Source: Cognatiyoonia sp965661665
Lineage (GTDB): Bacteria; Pseudomonadota; Alphaproteobacteria; Rhodobacterales; Rhodobacteraceae
Length of the DNA: 64,000 nt
Direction: 5' to 3'
Assembly: GCF_965661665.1 (NCBI RefSeq)
Contig: NZ_CBFIEO010000009.1
Span: forward strand, 1-64,000
Position 1 is the first letter of the stretch. Each line of letters opens with the position of its first letter. Made by a program: the position numbers and the translations under genes. Shown here in pieces: positions 8,898 through 17,318 of the stretch. The notes beneath the pieces are model-generated. The model ran no database searches. It saw nothing but the letters and a program-made list of their open reading frames with translations, and had not been told where the DNA came from.

Positions 8898-9170
8898 TTG
8901 CCCGTCCTTTTCTGTCTATTTGGAGGCCAGCCCCCAATCCCCCGGGATATTTATGGCAAGAGGAAAACGAATTTTAATAAAATGCGCGACATTCTTGATC
9001 TGCGGTACAGGCTGGGAAGCCGATAACCGTGCAAGGGGAAGGCGCGGCCTTCCAACCGAAGGGGGGAGGTATGATGACCTCCCCTTCCTCTTGCTAAAAA
9101 TATCCCGGGGAGTTTGAGGGGCAGATGCCCCTCATCCCGGTATCATTCGCGGCGCAGCCGCACATTCTAA
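8898..9170 (-). repeat. Hairpin-dense spacer with 24-bp inverted repeat between tctC and tctB
   Basis: A 24-bp arm at 8940-8963 (CCCCGGGATATTTATGGCAA plus GAGG) has a near-perfect inverted copy at 9087-9110 (two mismatches). Inside and beside it are more stems: GGAAGGC/GCCTTCC near 9038-9054, a long GAAGGGGGGAGGT/ACCTCCCCTTC stem ending at the right arm, GAGGGGCA/TGCCCCTC around 9116-9133, and GCGGC/GCCGC around 9149-9162. I believe the CCCGGGATATTT-GCAAGAGG unit recurs between genes in roseobacters, but this is memory, not a search. The spacer could stabilise the tctC end of the mRNA and lower tctBA expression. Confidence 0.7.
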
Positions 9171-10154
9171 CTAGAGGAAGCCGAGCTTCTTCATCAGATC
9201 GCCGATGACCTGCTCTTGCTCTTCAAGGAAACTCAGAAACTGATCACCTGGGTTGTGAATGTTGACCCAGCCGTTGCGTGCGCGCACGGTCTCCCATTCA
9301 GGGGTGTCGTACATCTTGGCAATGGCGTCCTGATACATTGCCAGTTTGTTGTCCGGCAGGCCAGGTGCGGCGAAGAACCCGCGCCAGTTGACGAAGGTAG
9401 TGTCGATGCCTTGCTCCATCATGGTCATCGCATCTGGGGCTGCCGCCACACGTTCAGCTGATGTGACGCCGATGATTCTTACCTCGCCCGCGTTGGAGAG
9501 GTCCACCGCTTCGGAGAAGCCGGTCGACAGGGCTGCGATTTCCCCTGAAAGGAGCGCGGCCATTGCGTTACCGCCCGCATCATAAGGGATATACTTCACG
9601 CCCAACGCATCTTTGCCGGCAGCTTCCATCACCATGGCTGCGACCAAGTGGTCCATGCCACCGGGGACAGAGCCGCCGCCGATCGCTGTCGCGCTTGGAT
9701 CCGCGTCATAGGCTGCGATCAGATCGGTCATGGTGTTGATTGGGCTGTCTTTGCCCACAACGATGGCGGCGTAGTCACCGATCGTGCCGGAAACCAGCGT
9801 CAGGTCGCGAAAGTTATGTGGAAAGACGCCGGTAAGCGACCGGATCACGATGGGTGTTGAGTTTACCATCAAGGTGCCGTGGTTGCTGTCAGCGTTTTCG
9901 ATCAGGTAGCCGATCGCTTTGCCACCACCGCCGCCAGACATGTTTTCATAAGACGCGGTGCCGACGAGACCAGATTCGGTCAACGCTTCACCTGTGCCAC
10001 GAGCGGTGCCGTCCCATCCGCCACCAGCGCCGCCGGGGATCAGGAAGTGGATGCTATCGAGGACTTGGTGTCCTCCAGCAGACACAGGCCCTGCAAGGCC
10101 GATTGCAGCCACAGCCGCGATAAGGGCGCGGCGGCCCATCGAAAATGTCGTCAT
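9171..10154 (-). CDS. tctC: Tripartite tricarboxylate transporter substrate-binding protein TctC
   Basis: A 327-residue periplasmic binding protein (Bug/TctC family) delivering an organic acid to TctAB. Residues 1-26 form a signal peptide with cleavage after VSAG-type residues. The family hallmarks are the PGGAGGGWD loop after the first strand, the MSGGGGGKAIGY loop, and the IGGGSVPGGMDHL segment. Length is normal (about 320). It is the first gene of the tctCBA transcript and is divergent from the response regulator gene, with a strong dyad in between. Confidence 0.95.
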   Translation of the reverse strand: MTTFSMGRRALIAAVAAIGLAGPVSAGGHQVLDSIHFLIPGGAGGGWDGTARGTGEALTESGLVGTASYENMSGGGGGKAIGYLIENADSNHGTLMVNSTPIVIRSLTGVFPHNFRDLTLVSGTIGDYAAIVVGKDSPINTMTDLIAAYDADPSATAIGGGSVPGGMDHLVAAMVMEAAGKDALGVKYIPYDAGGNAMAALLSGEIAALSTGFSEAVDLSNAGEVRIIGVTSAERVAAAPDAMTMMEQGIDTTFVNWRGFFAAPGLPDNKLAMYQDAIAKMYDTPEWETVRARNGWVNIHNPGDQFLSFLEEQEQVIGDLMKKLGFL

Positions 10155-10213
10155 GATTTCCTCCCATTTGACAACCGTCCAGCAAGCGGATCAGTTGAGT
10201 ATGAGGGAACCAT

Positions 10214-10243
10214 GTGAACCTGACACCGACCTGTCACGTTCAC
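10214..10243. promoter_or_regulatory. Dyad operator between tctC and response regulator
   Basis: GTGAACCTGACA (10214-10225), a 6-nt centre, then TGTCACGTTCAC (10232-10243) form 12-bp arms with one mismatch. It lies 60 nt upstream of tctC and 20 nt upstream of the response regulator start. The position suits autoregulation and control of the divergent transporter genes by the adjacent OmpR-type regulator. Confidence 0.65.
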
Positions 10244-10262
10244 CACTTTGTCCGAGGTGACG

Positions 10263-10931
10263 ATGAAATTTCTGCTGGTGGAGGACAACCGCGACCTGGC
10301 CAATGCCATCGCGTCTCGGATGCGGTTGGATGGTCATGTCATTGATCATGCAGAGAATTTAGAAGATGCGGAGGCGTTTAGCGCCACCGGTGAGTACGAC
10401 CTTATTCTGCTTGATATCATGCTGCCTGATGGGGATGGGCGCAACTTTCTCAAAGCGCATCGGACGCGCGAACGCGACACGCCAGTGATTGTTTTGACCG
10501 CGCGCAGTCAGGTCTCTGATCGAATCGGATCGCTGGATATGGGGGCTGACGATTATCTGACCAAGCCCTTTGACCATGCGGAGTTGGAGGCGCGCTGTCG
10601 CGCGGTTTTGCGCCGCAAATCCGGCAATGTGAAACCCAATTTTGAGATGGGAGGCCTCGTCTTTGACCCTGTGGCCGGGCATTTGAGCGTCGGGGTGGAA
10701 GCTGTAACTCTGCGGAATCGCGAGCTGCGGCTTTTGGAAGTTTTTCTAAACGCTCCCGGGCAGGTGTTTTCCAAGCAAAAGCTGTCTGACCGGCTGTTTT
10801 CCTACGACGATGATGTGTCGGAGAACGCGATTGAGGTTTATGTTGGCCGGTTGCGCAAGCATTTGGAAAAGTCGGAGTTGAGGATCACCACGTTGCGCGG
10901 TTTGGGCTACCGATTGGATCATTATGGCTAA
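10263..10931 (+). CDS. tctD: OmpR-family response regulator, TctD-like
   Basis: A 222-residue regulator. The receiver domain has acidic residues Glu7-Asp8, phospho-acceptor Asp51 (LILLDIMLPD), Thr79 and Lys101 (YLTKPF). A winged-helix DNA-binding domain follows from about 130 to the end (VEVYVGRLRKHL-type motif). An upstream in-frame GTG exists, but the ATG at 10263 after GAGGTGAC is the natural start for MKFLLVEDN. It overlaps the kinase gene by 8 nt. Being divergent from tctCBA, it most likely activates the carrier in response to its substrate. Confidence 0.9.
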   Translation: MKFLLVEDNRDLANAIASRMRLDGHVIDHAENLEDAEAFSATGEYDLILLDIMLPDGDGRNFLKAHRTRERDTPVIVLTARSQVSDRIGSLDMGADDYLTKPFDHAELEARCRAVLRRKSGNVKPNFEMGGLVFDPVAGHLSVGVEAVTLRNRELRLLEVFLNAPGQVFSKQKLSDRLFSYDDDVSENAIEVYVGRLRKHLEKSELRITTLRGLGYRLDHYG

Positions 10932-12288
10932 CCCAGCGGTCGCCGGATCCTTGCGCAACAGGCTGGTCCTGTCGTTGATCGGCGGGGCCGCTCTTTTGGC
11001 GTTGATCTTGTTTGTCGCTGTGCGCAGCTATGCGGTGCAGGTGGCGCAGCAGGGGCAGGACCGCATCTTGCTGGCCTCTGCCACATCCATCCTTGACGCG
11101 GCGGCGATCCGCGACGGTGTGGTGGAAGTTGATATCCCCTTTGCAGCTTTTGCGATGCTCAGCACCCCCGCTGATGATAGGGTGTTTTATGCGATCTATC
11201 AGGATGGCACGTTTCTGTCAGGCTACAGCGACCTGTCGCTGAACAGCGGTCAGAGTGTCGGATCAGATAGGTTTACCACCACTAAATTGCGAGGCGTCAC
11301 GGTGCGGCAGGTCAGCGCCAACAGGCGGTTGATCGGGGCCAATCGAACGACGGACGTGCAATTGGTTCTGGCGCAAACACAGGACGCTTTGGCGGAGACG
11401 TTGGATCAAATCTCCCGCAATGCTGCCGCTTTGGGGGTCGGGTTTTTTGCTTTGGCTGCAGCGTTGTCGCTTTGGGTGGCGTCCACCACGATGGGGCAGT
11501 TGAACCGGTTGACCACATCAGTGACACGGCGGGGACCACAGGATTTGAGCCCCTTTATGAAGCCCGTGCCGCAAGAGATGGCGCCATTGGTGACATCATT
11601 GAACTCCCTGATGGGACGGTTGGATCAATCGTTGAGCCAGTCGGAGGATTTCATCGCAGAGGCCGCGCACCGCGTGCGCACGCCCTTGGCCACCGTACGA
11701 TCCTACGCGGAGGCGACGTTGCAGCGTGTGGACCGCGAGGAAAACCGCGAAGCGATGCGGTCCATGGTCAAGGCGATTGACGAAAGCTCCCGCGCGGCGG
11801 GGCAGCTTTTGGATCACGCAATGATCACCTTTCGCGCGGATCATCTGGACCGGCAGAAGATTGATCTGGTGGAGTTGGTGCAGGACTTGGTGACACGGCT
11901 GACCCCGATTGCAGAGATGAAGGATTTGAGGCTGGTACTGAAGTGCGACCCCGTTGTGCGTTATGCAGGGGATCCGATCTTGCTGCAGAATGCGGTGCGC
12001 AATTTGATCGATAACGCGATGAAATATGGGCCCGTTGACAGTCTGGTGGAGATCTCTGTAGCTGCTGATGTCGTTCCAACGATCACGGTTTGCGACAGCG
12101 GTCCTGGGTTTCCGCCGGATGAGATTGAAACACTGACCACGCGGTTCAAACGCGGGCGTAACTCGAAAAACTCTGTTGGGTCGGGTTTGGGGCTGACCAT
12201 TGCGCAGGATGTGGCAGAAGCGCATGGCGGCACGATCAAGCTTTCAAACCGGACGGAGGGCGGCGCATGCGTTACCTTATCGCTTTAG
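10924..12288 (+). CDS. tctE: Sensor histidine kinase, TctE-like
   Basis: A 454-residue inner-membrane kinase. The first membrane segment is at about 15-34, a periplasmic sensor domain of roughly 130 residues follows, and the second segment is at about 166-187. Phospho-acceptor His249 lies in AAHRVRTPLA, where the more usual EL after His is RV. The ATPase part has the N box (NLIDNAMKY), CDSGPGF and GSGLGL. It overlaps tctD by 8 nt and the next gene by 22 nt, so all three are one operon. Confidence 0.9.
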   Translation: MANPAVAGSLRNRLVLSLIGGAALLALILFVAVRSYAVQVAQQGQDRILLASATSILDAAAIRDGVVEVDIPFAAFAMLSTPADDRVFYAIYQDGTFLSGYSDLSLNSGQSVGSDRFTTTKLRGVTVRQVSANRRLIGANRTTDVQLVLAQTQDALAETLDQISRNAAALGVGFFALAAALSLWVASTTMGQLNRLTTSVTRRGPQDLSPFMKPVPQEMAPLVTSLNSLMGRLDQSLSQSEDFIAEAAHRVRTPLATVRSYAEATLQRVDREENREAMRSMVKAIDESSRAAGQLLDHAMITFRADHLDRQKIDLVELVQDLVTRLTPIAEMKDLRLVLKCDPVVRYAGDPILLQNAVRNLIDNAMKYGPVDSLVEISVAADVVPTITVCDSGPGFPPDEIETLTTRFKRGRNSKNSVGSGLGLTIAQDVAEAHGGTIKLSNRTEGGACVTLSL

Positions 12289-13271
12289 CTATCACGCTTT
12301 GGGCCTCGTTTTGTGGGGCGCAGGATTGGGAAGACCGGCGCGTGTTCAATGAGGCGGGCACCACGCCGCTGCGGATCATTTCCAGTACCGACACGGATTT
12401 GTTTGAGCCTTTGATTGCCAGTTTTGTGGCCGAGAACCCGGATGTGGCGATTGAATATCTGGTGACGGGCACGGCGGATATTGATTCGCGGTTCCGCGCG
12501 GCGCCGGATGCGTTTGATATTGCGATTTCGAGCGCGATGGATCTGCAGTTGAAGCTGGCCAATGATGGGTTTGCGCGGGTACTTAAGACGATTGAGCATC
12601 CTGAGTGGGCGGAGTGGCGACAGAGCCTTTTTGCCTTTACGACGGAGCCTGCAGCGGTCGTCATCAATCGGGCAGCGTTTGACGGGCAGCCTATCCCTCA
12701 GACACGGCAGGAACTGATAGAGGCGCTGAGGGCGAGGCCAGCGGTGTTTCAGGGCCGTGTGGGAACCTATGATGTGCGGCGGTCCGGGCTCGGGTATCTT
12801 TTTGCGACGCAAGACGCGCGCGCGTCTGAGACTTTCTGGCGGTTGATGGAGGTGATGGGCGCGCTCGATGTGCAGCTTTACTGTTGTTCAGGCGACATGA
12901 TTGATGATCTGGCCGCAGGGAAGATCGCCGTCGCTTATAACGTGCTGGGCAGCTACGCAGCGGCGCGGGCGGACGAGGAGAACACGCTAGAGATCATCTT
13001 ACCCTCTGATTTCCCGACCACGATGATGCGGACCGCTTTCGTATCAACGGCGACGCAACATGCGGACGCGGCAGAGCGGTTCGTGCAACACTTGGTGACA
13101 CAGCAATCCACGGGCGATGAGGCTGGTCCGACGCTGCCAGCGCTGCGCGATCAGAGCGATGGCGCAGAGCGGGCGATCATCGCGTTGGAGCCGTCGCTGT
13201 TGACCTTTCTAGACACGCTGAAGCGCAACAAGTTCTTGGCGGAATGGGAGAGTGCAGTAATCCAGAATTGA
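12267..13271 (+). CDS. Periplasmic binding protein co-transcribed with the tct two-component system
   Basis: A 334-residue exported protein with a signal peptide at 1-18 (ALAITLWASFCGAQ). The fold is that of a type II periplasmic binding protein: early strand TTPLRIISSTDTDLFEPLI, then an ENPDVAIEYL segment, as in ABC iron/organic-anion binding proteins. No permease or ATPase accompanies it. It overlaps the kinase gene by 22 nt, so it is translationally coupled to it. I infer it may be a ligand-sensing accessory that presents substrate to the kinase, making a three-component sensor; transport use is the alternative. Confidence 0.75.
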   Translation: MRYLIALAITLWASFCGAQDWEDRRVFNEAGTTPLRIISSTDTDLFEPLIASFVAENPDVAIEYLVTGTADIDSRFRAAPDAFDIAISSAMDLQLKLANDGFARVLKTIEHPEWAEWRQSLFAFTTEPAAVVINRAAFDGQPIPQTRQELIEALRARPAVFQGRVGTYDVRRSGLGYLFATQDARASETFWRLMEVMGALDVQLYCCSGDMIDDLAAGKIAVAYNVLGSYAAARADEENTLEIILPSDFPTTMMRTAFVSTATQHADAAERFVQHLVTQQSTGDEAGPTLPALRDQSDGAERAIIALEPSLLTFLDTLKRNKFLAEWESAVIQN

Positions 13272-13325
13272 CGACGGTCACTGCAGATCGAGGGGGCAAT
13301 TCTCAGATTGCGCCCAACAACGCTT

Positions 13326-13348
13326 ATTGGTAAACAAATATCACCAAT
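13326..13348. promoter_or_regulatory. ATTGGT-N11-ACCAAT dyad before lldD
   Basis: A perfect 6-bp inverted repeat ends 18 nt upstream of the lldD start. GntR/FadR-type regulators of lactate genes recognise TTGGT...ACCAA half-sites, though usually with a shorter centre, so this is a candidate operator only. Confidence 0.4.
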
Positions 13349-13366
13349 TTAAGCTGTGGACCGCAA

Positions 13367-14530
13367 ATGCCTGTCATCACCAACATCGACGATCTGAAAC
13401 GCCTGCATAAGCGCCGTGCGCCGCGGATGTTTTATGACTACGCAGAATCCGGCAGCTGGACGGAGCAGACCTTCCGAGAGAACACATCCGATTTTGATCA
13501 AATCCGGTTCCGCCAGCGCGTCGCGGTCGATATGACGAACCGCTCCACCGTGGCACCGTTGTTGAGTCAGGATTATGCGATGCCTGTCGCGCTCGCCCCT
13601 GTTGGACTGACCGGCATGCAAAACGCGGATGGGGAGATTAAGGCCGCCCGCGCGGCGGAGAAGTTTAGCGTCCCCTACTGCCTGTCCACGATGTCGATCT
13701 GTTCGATTGAGGATGTGCGCGCCCATACCGACGCGCCGTTTTGGTTCCAACTGTATGTGATGCGGGATGAGGAATTCGTCGATAACATCATCGGACGGGC
13801 CAAGAACGCAGGCTGTTCTGCATTGGTGGTGACGGTGGATCTGCAAATCTTAGGCCAGCGGCACAAGGATTTGAAAAACGGGCTATCTGCGCCGCCGAAA
13901 CTGACCCCCTCCACCCTGCTGGATTTGTCTACGAAATGGGCATGGGGGCTGGAGATGCTGGGCACCCACCGCCGCACCTTCCGCAACATCGTGGGGCACG
14001 CCAAGAGCGTGAAGAACATGAACTCCCTCCATTCGTGGACGGCAGAGCAGTTTGATCCAGCGCTCAATTGGGACACGATTGCGCGGCTGAAGGAGAAATG
14101 GGGCGGCAAGGTTATCATCAAGGGCATTCTTGATCCCGAAGACGCCAAGAAAGCGGTGGAGATTGGCGCGGATGCGATCATCGTCTCTAACCACGGCGGG
14201 CGGCAGTTGGATGGGGCTTTGTCGTCGATCCGCATGTTGCCGTCGATTGTTGAAGCCGTAGGCGGGCAGATTGAAATCCACCTCGACAGCGGGATCCGCT
14301 CTGGTCAGGACGTGCTGAAGGCGCTGGCGATGGGCGCAGACGGGGTGATGATTGGCCGCGCTTACATCTATGGCCTTGGTGCGATGGGTGAGAAAGGCGT
14401 GACCACCGCGCTCGACATCATTCACCGCGAACTTGACACGACGATGGCGCTCTGCGGCAAGCGCGACGTCACATCCATCGACCGCGATATCCTGTTGGTG
14501 CCGGAAGGCTTTGAAGGCCGGTGGTCCTAA
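13367..14530 (+). CDS. lldD: FMN-dependent L-lactate dehydrogenase / alpha-hydroxy-acid oxidase
   Basis: A 387-residue flavoenzyme that oxidises L-lactate (or a similar 2-hydroxy acid) to the keto acid and feeds electrons to the respiratory chain. Active-site residues are visible: Tyr24 in FYDYAESG, Tyr130 in FWFQLYV, Lys252 in IIKGI and base His276 in SNHGGRQLD. The phosphate loop GIRSGQDVLKALAMGAD follows. Length is that of LldD (about 380-396). It converges on the MFS gene with stop codons overlapping by 4 nt. Substrate may differ from lactate. Confidence 0.9.
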   Translation: MPVITNIDDLKRLHKRRAPRMFYDYAESGSWTEQTFRENTSDFDQIRFRQRVAVDMTNRSTVAPLLSQDYAMPVALAPVGLTGMQNADGEIKAARAAEKFSVPYCLSTMSICSIEDVRAHTDAPFWFQLYVMRDEEFVDNIIGRAKNAGCSALVVTVDLQILGQRHKDLKNGLSAPPKLTPSTLLDLSTKWAWGLEMLGTHRRTFRNIVGHAKSVKNMNSLHSWTAEQFDPALNWDTIARLKEKWGGKVIIKGILDPEDAKKAVEIGADAIIVSNHGGRQLDGALSSIRMLPSIVEAVGGQIEIHLDSGIRSGQDVLKALAMGADGVMIGRAYIYGLGAMGEKGVTTALDIIHRELDTTMALCGKRDVTSIDRDILLVPEGFEGRWS

Positions 14531-15678
14531 GCCGACACCGCTTTTGGCATCCGCGCCGCGACGAGGACTAGCGGTGCAGCGCAGAGAATGAGGCCAGAGA
14601 CGCAGAAGAACGCGACCCTAAGGCCGAAGAGTTCGGACACGATGCCCATGAGCATTGGGGCGAAGAAGAAGCCTGAGAAGCCGATGACGGCGACGCGGCT
14701 GATTGCTTCGGTTCTGAGGTGCGGCCGGACGAGCGAGCCCACCATCGAGATCCCAATTGGGCCGATGACAGAGACACCAAGGCCAAAGATGCCAAAGCCT
14801 ATTTGTGCGACAAATGGTGTTGCGGCGAGGGCGGCCAAGGTCGCGCCAGTTGCGGCGATGATAGCACCGCCAATGACGACGCTCATCTCGCTCAGTCGTT
14901 CGGCCACAGCCTGACCGGAGAAGCGGCCAAAGGCCATTGTGAAGCCAAGCATGGCAGGGCCAAGTGCCCCTTCTTTCGCGCCACCGCCAAGCGTGCGTTC
15001 GATATGCAGAGCGGACCAAGCCTCCACCGTGGCTTCGGTCATGAAGGCGGAAAGGGTGATAAGGCCGCAAACGAGGATCGGCCAGATCGGATACTTCGCA
15101 GCTTTTGCTTCTTCATCCGCCTCAACCACAGCGATGTCAGTCCGCAGAAGGGGGATCGTCAGAATGCACAGACTGGCAAAGCCCGCGACGATGTAGGGGG
15201 TGGGAATTCCCGCCTCCCGCGCGAAGCCTGTGATAAGGGCGGCGACACCGTAGGCCACGGAAAACATCCCGTGGTTTGCATTCATCAAGGGACGGTTGAG
15301 TTTCGCCTCAAGCTCGCTCACGCGGGCGTTCATGGTGACATCAAGCAGGCCAGAGGCCATGCCAACCAACGCCATCAAGAGGCCAAAGACAATCGGTACA
15401 GCGGTTTGCGATGGCAAAAGCCAAACTAGTGAAAACGCCACGATGCCAAAACGCAGACCGTTTGATCCCAATATCCGGTCCGCACGAGGCGCCAAAAACA
15501 TCGATGTCACCAGCCCAAGGGCTGACCCAACGAGCAATGTACCAAAAACGGCATCGTTGACGCCGAGGTGTGCTTTGTAGACTGGCACCAGTGCCGCAAA
15601 ACATCCCCAGAACACGCCCACAACCACAAAGGCGACCGCAGGACGGCGAGACAGATAGATGGCGTTCAACACGGACAT
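14527..15678 (-). CDS. Major facilitator superfamily transporter
   Basis: A polytopic inner-membrane protein of 383 residues with about 12 hydrophobic segments and an arginine-rich cytoplasmic loop between helices 2 and 3 (APRADRILGSNGLR). It resembles the YbjJ-like MFS carriers of unknown or drug/metabolite efflux role. The open frame reaches 15750, but the ATG at 15678 (MSVLNAIYLSRRPAV) places the first helix near the start as usual. It converges with lldD. No substrate can be assigned. Confidence 0.8.
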   Translation of the reverse strand: MSVLNAIYLSRRPAVAFVVVGVFWGCFAALVPVYKAHLGVNDAVFGTLLVGSALGLVTSMFLAPRADRILGSNGLRFGIVAFSLVWLLPSQTAVPIVFGLLMALVGMASGLLDVTMNARVSELEAKLNRPLMNANHGMFSVAYGVAALITGFAREAGIPTPYIVAGFASLCILTIPLLRTDIAVVEADEEAKAAKYPIWPILVCGLITLSAFMTEATVEAWSALHIERTLGGGAKEGALGPAMLGFTMAFGRFSGQAVAERLSEMSVVIGGAIIAATGATLAALAATPFVAQIGFGIFGLGVSVIGPIGISMVGSLVRPHLRTEAISRVAVIGFSGFFFAPMLMGIVSELFGLRVAFFCVSGLILCAAPLVLVAARMPKAVSA

Positions 15679-15810
15679 GCAGGAATGGCTGACAGCCAAT
15701 TTCCATTGAGGCAAGTGACAAACTGCGTCAAACTGCAACAAAAACATCAAACGCAGTGATTTTACCCCTTCCCAAGCTGGCTGAATCGACCTAAAGACCG
15801 GTCTTCATCA

Positions 15811-15835
15811 GGTCGGACACCCTTGGAGGCCGACC
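15811..15835 (+). promoter_or_regulatory. Leader hairpin upstream of rplY
   Basis: GGTCGG pairs with CCGACC around a GGAGG-containing loop, 22 nt before the rplY ATG. The palindrome AAGACCGGTCTT (about 15794-15805) lies just upstream. This may be an mRNA leader structure of a ribosomal-protein gene; nothing more can be said. Confidence 0.3.
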
Positions 15836-15857
15836 GCTACATTATAGGAATAAGACT

Positions 15858-16517
15858 ATGGCTGATAAGATCCCTGATCTTCACGCCACGGTACGCGCGG
15901 GGACAGGCAAGGGGGCCGCTCGCGCAGCTCGCCGTTCAGGCGACGTACCTGGCATCGTTTATGGTGGTGGCGCTGATCCACTCCCAATCAATGTAAACTT
16001 CGACAAACTGCTGACACGTCTGCGCAAGGGTGGCTTTATGTCCACACTCTTCAACCTGAAGGTTGATGGCCACGACGACGTCCGCGTGATCTGCCGTGGC
16101 GTGCAGCGTCACGTCGTCAAAGACCTGCCAACACACATCGACCTGATGCGCCTGAAACGTACAAGCCGTGTGAAGTTGATGATCCCTGTGAACTTCCTCA
16201 ATCAGGACACATGCCCAGGCATCAAGAAGGGCGGCGTTTTGACAGTTGTCCGTCCTGAGGTTGAACTTGAAGTTCTAGCCGGCGACATTCCAGACTCGAT
16301 CGACGTGGAACTGGCTGAAGCTGAAATCGGTGACACACTGTCCATCAGCAGCGTGACATTGCCAGAAGGCGCAAAGTCCGTAATCGACCGTGACTTTGTT
16401 ATTGCCAACATTCAGCCTCCGAAGAACGCGATTGCGGATAACGAAGAAGACGGCGCTGAAGAGGGTGGCGAAGACGCCGCAGCAGATAGCGGCGAACAGG
16501 CAACTACAGAAGAGTAA
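15858..16517 (+). CDS. rplY: 50S ribosomal protein L25 (Ctc/TL5 form)
   Basis: A 219-residue L25 of the long Ctc type, which binds 5S rRNA in the large subunit. The N-terminal L25 domain carries the GKGAARAARRSGDVPGIVYG signature at 16-35. The C-terminal beta domain contains GGVLTVVRPEVELE, and the protein ends in a highly acidic tail (EEDGAEEGGEDAA) common in alphaproteobacteria. A strong terminator follows, then pth. The rplY-pth pair is conserved in many bacteria. Confidence 0.96.
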   Translation: MADKIPDLHATVRAGTGKGAARAARRSGDVPGIVYGGGADPLPINVNFDKLLTRLRKGGFMSTLFNLKVDGHDDVRVICRGVQRHVVKDLPTHIDLMRLKRTSRVKLMIPVNFLNQDTCPGIKKGGVLTVVRPEVELEVLAGDIPDSIDVELAEAEIGDTLSISSVTLPEGAKSVIDRDFVIANIQPPKNAIADNEEDGAEEGGEDAAADSGEQATTEE

Positions 16518-16542
16518 TCTTCGGCACAAGCAAATTCAATGC

Positions 16543-16567
16543 GGGGCTCTTCGGAGCCCCGTTTTTC
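16543..16567 (+). terminator. Rho-independent terminator after rplY
   Basis: GGGGCTC-TTCG-GAGCCCC forms a 7-bp GC stem with a stable UUCG tetraloop, followed by GTTTTTCTTT. It ends rplY transcription about 25-50 nt after the stop. Confidence 0.93.
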
Positions 16568-16637
16568 TTTGGCAGATCGGGATAGTGGGACGCAAAACCG
16601 CTGGCGCATCTTAGATGCAGCGCCTATTTTTGCGGTC

Positions 16638-17318
16638 ATGAAGCTTCTTGTTGGTCTTGGAAATCCGGGCGCGAAATATGCGCAGAACCGTCACAATATT
16701 GGGTTCATGGCGATCGATCAGATTGCCGCAGATCATGGGTTTGGGCCTTGGCGGTCAAAGTTTCAGGGTTTGATCAGCGAAGGGCGGTTTGGATCAACCA
16801 AGGTTTTGCTGCTGAAGCCTGAGACCTTCATGAACAAATCCGGTCAATCCGTTGGGGAGGCGATGCGCTTTCACAAACTGGAGCCTGAAGACGTCATTGT
16901 GTTTCACGATGAGCTGGACCTCGCGCCGGGGAAGGTGCGGCTCAAGGTGGGTGGCGGACATGCAGGGCACAACGGCTTGCGGTCCATTCACGGGCATATT
17001 GGGCCCGAGTATGAGCGTGTGCGGCTGGGGATCGGGCATCCCGGGCACAAGGATGCGGTGCCGGGCTATGTGCTGCGGGATTTCCCAAAGGCCGATGCGG
17101 AGTGGCTGGATGATGTGTTGCGCGGAATCAGGGACGGCGCGGCGGAGCTTGTGGCAGGCAATGGCGACAAGTTCATGAATGCCGTGTCCCTACGGATGGC
17201 GCCGCCGCGATCGTCGAAATCCACCCCGAAATCCAATAAGCCCAAGACTGACCCTGCCCCAGAGCCAGACGACGACACCAGAAGCCCGCTGCAAAAGCTT
17301 GTGGACCGGTTCCGGTGA
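16638..17318 (+). CDS. pth: Peptidyl-tRNA hydrolase
   Basis: A 226-residue cytosolic enzyme that releases peptides from dropped-off peptidyl-tRNA. The signature GLGNPG is at residues 6-11 with Asn9, catalytic His19 in NRHNIGF, and the second motif VFHDELDLAPGKVRLKVGGG with its Asp. A lysine/proline-rich tail of about 40 residues extends beyond the usual enzyme. The ATG at 16638 gives the canonical MKLLVGLGNPG start. Its stop overlaps the GTG start of the next gene (GTGA). Confidence 0.97.
   Translation: MKLLVGLGNPGAKYAQNRHNIGFMAIDQIAADHGFGPWRSKFQGLISEGRFGSTKVLLLKPETFMNKSGQSVGEAMRFHKLEPEDVIVFHDELDLAPGKVRLKVGGGHAGHNGLRSIHGHIGPEYERVRLGIGHPGHKDAVPGYVLRDFPKADAEWLDDVLRGIRDGAAELVAGNGDKFMNAVSLRMAPPRSSKSTPKSNKPKTDPAPEPDDDTRSPLQKLVDRFR

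Noticed and set aside
14527..14530. Overlapping convergent stop codons (also at 18722-18725 and 49183-49186) as a signal
   Set aside because: CTAA/TTAG gives a stop on both strands, so 4-nt overlaps of convergent genes arise easily. Likely only compact gene packing.
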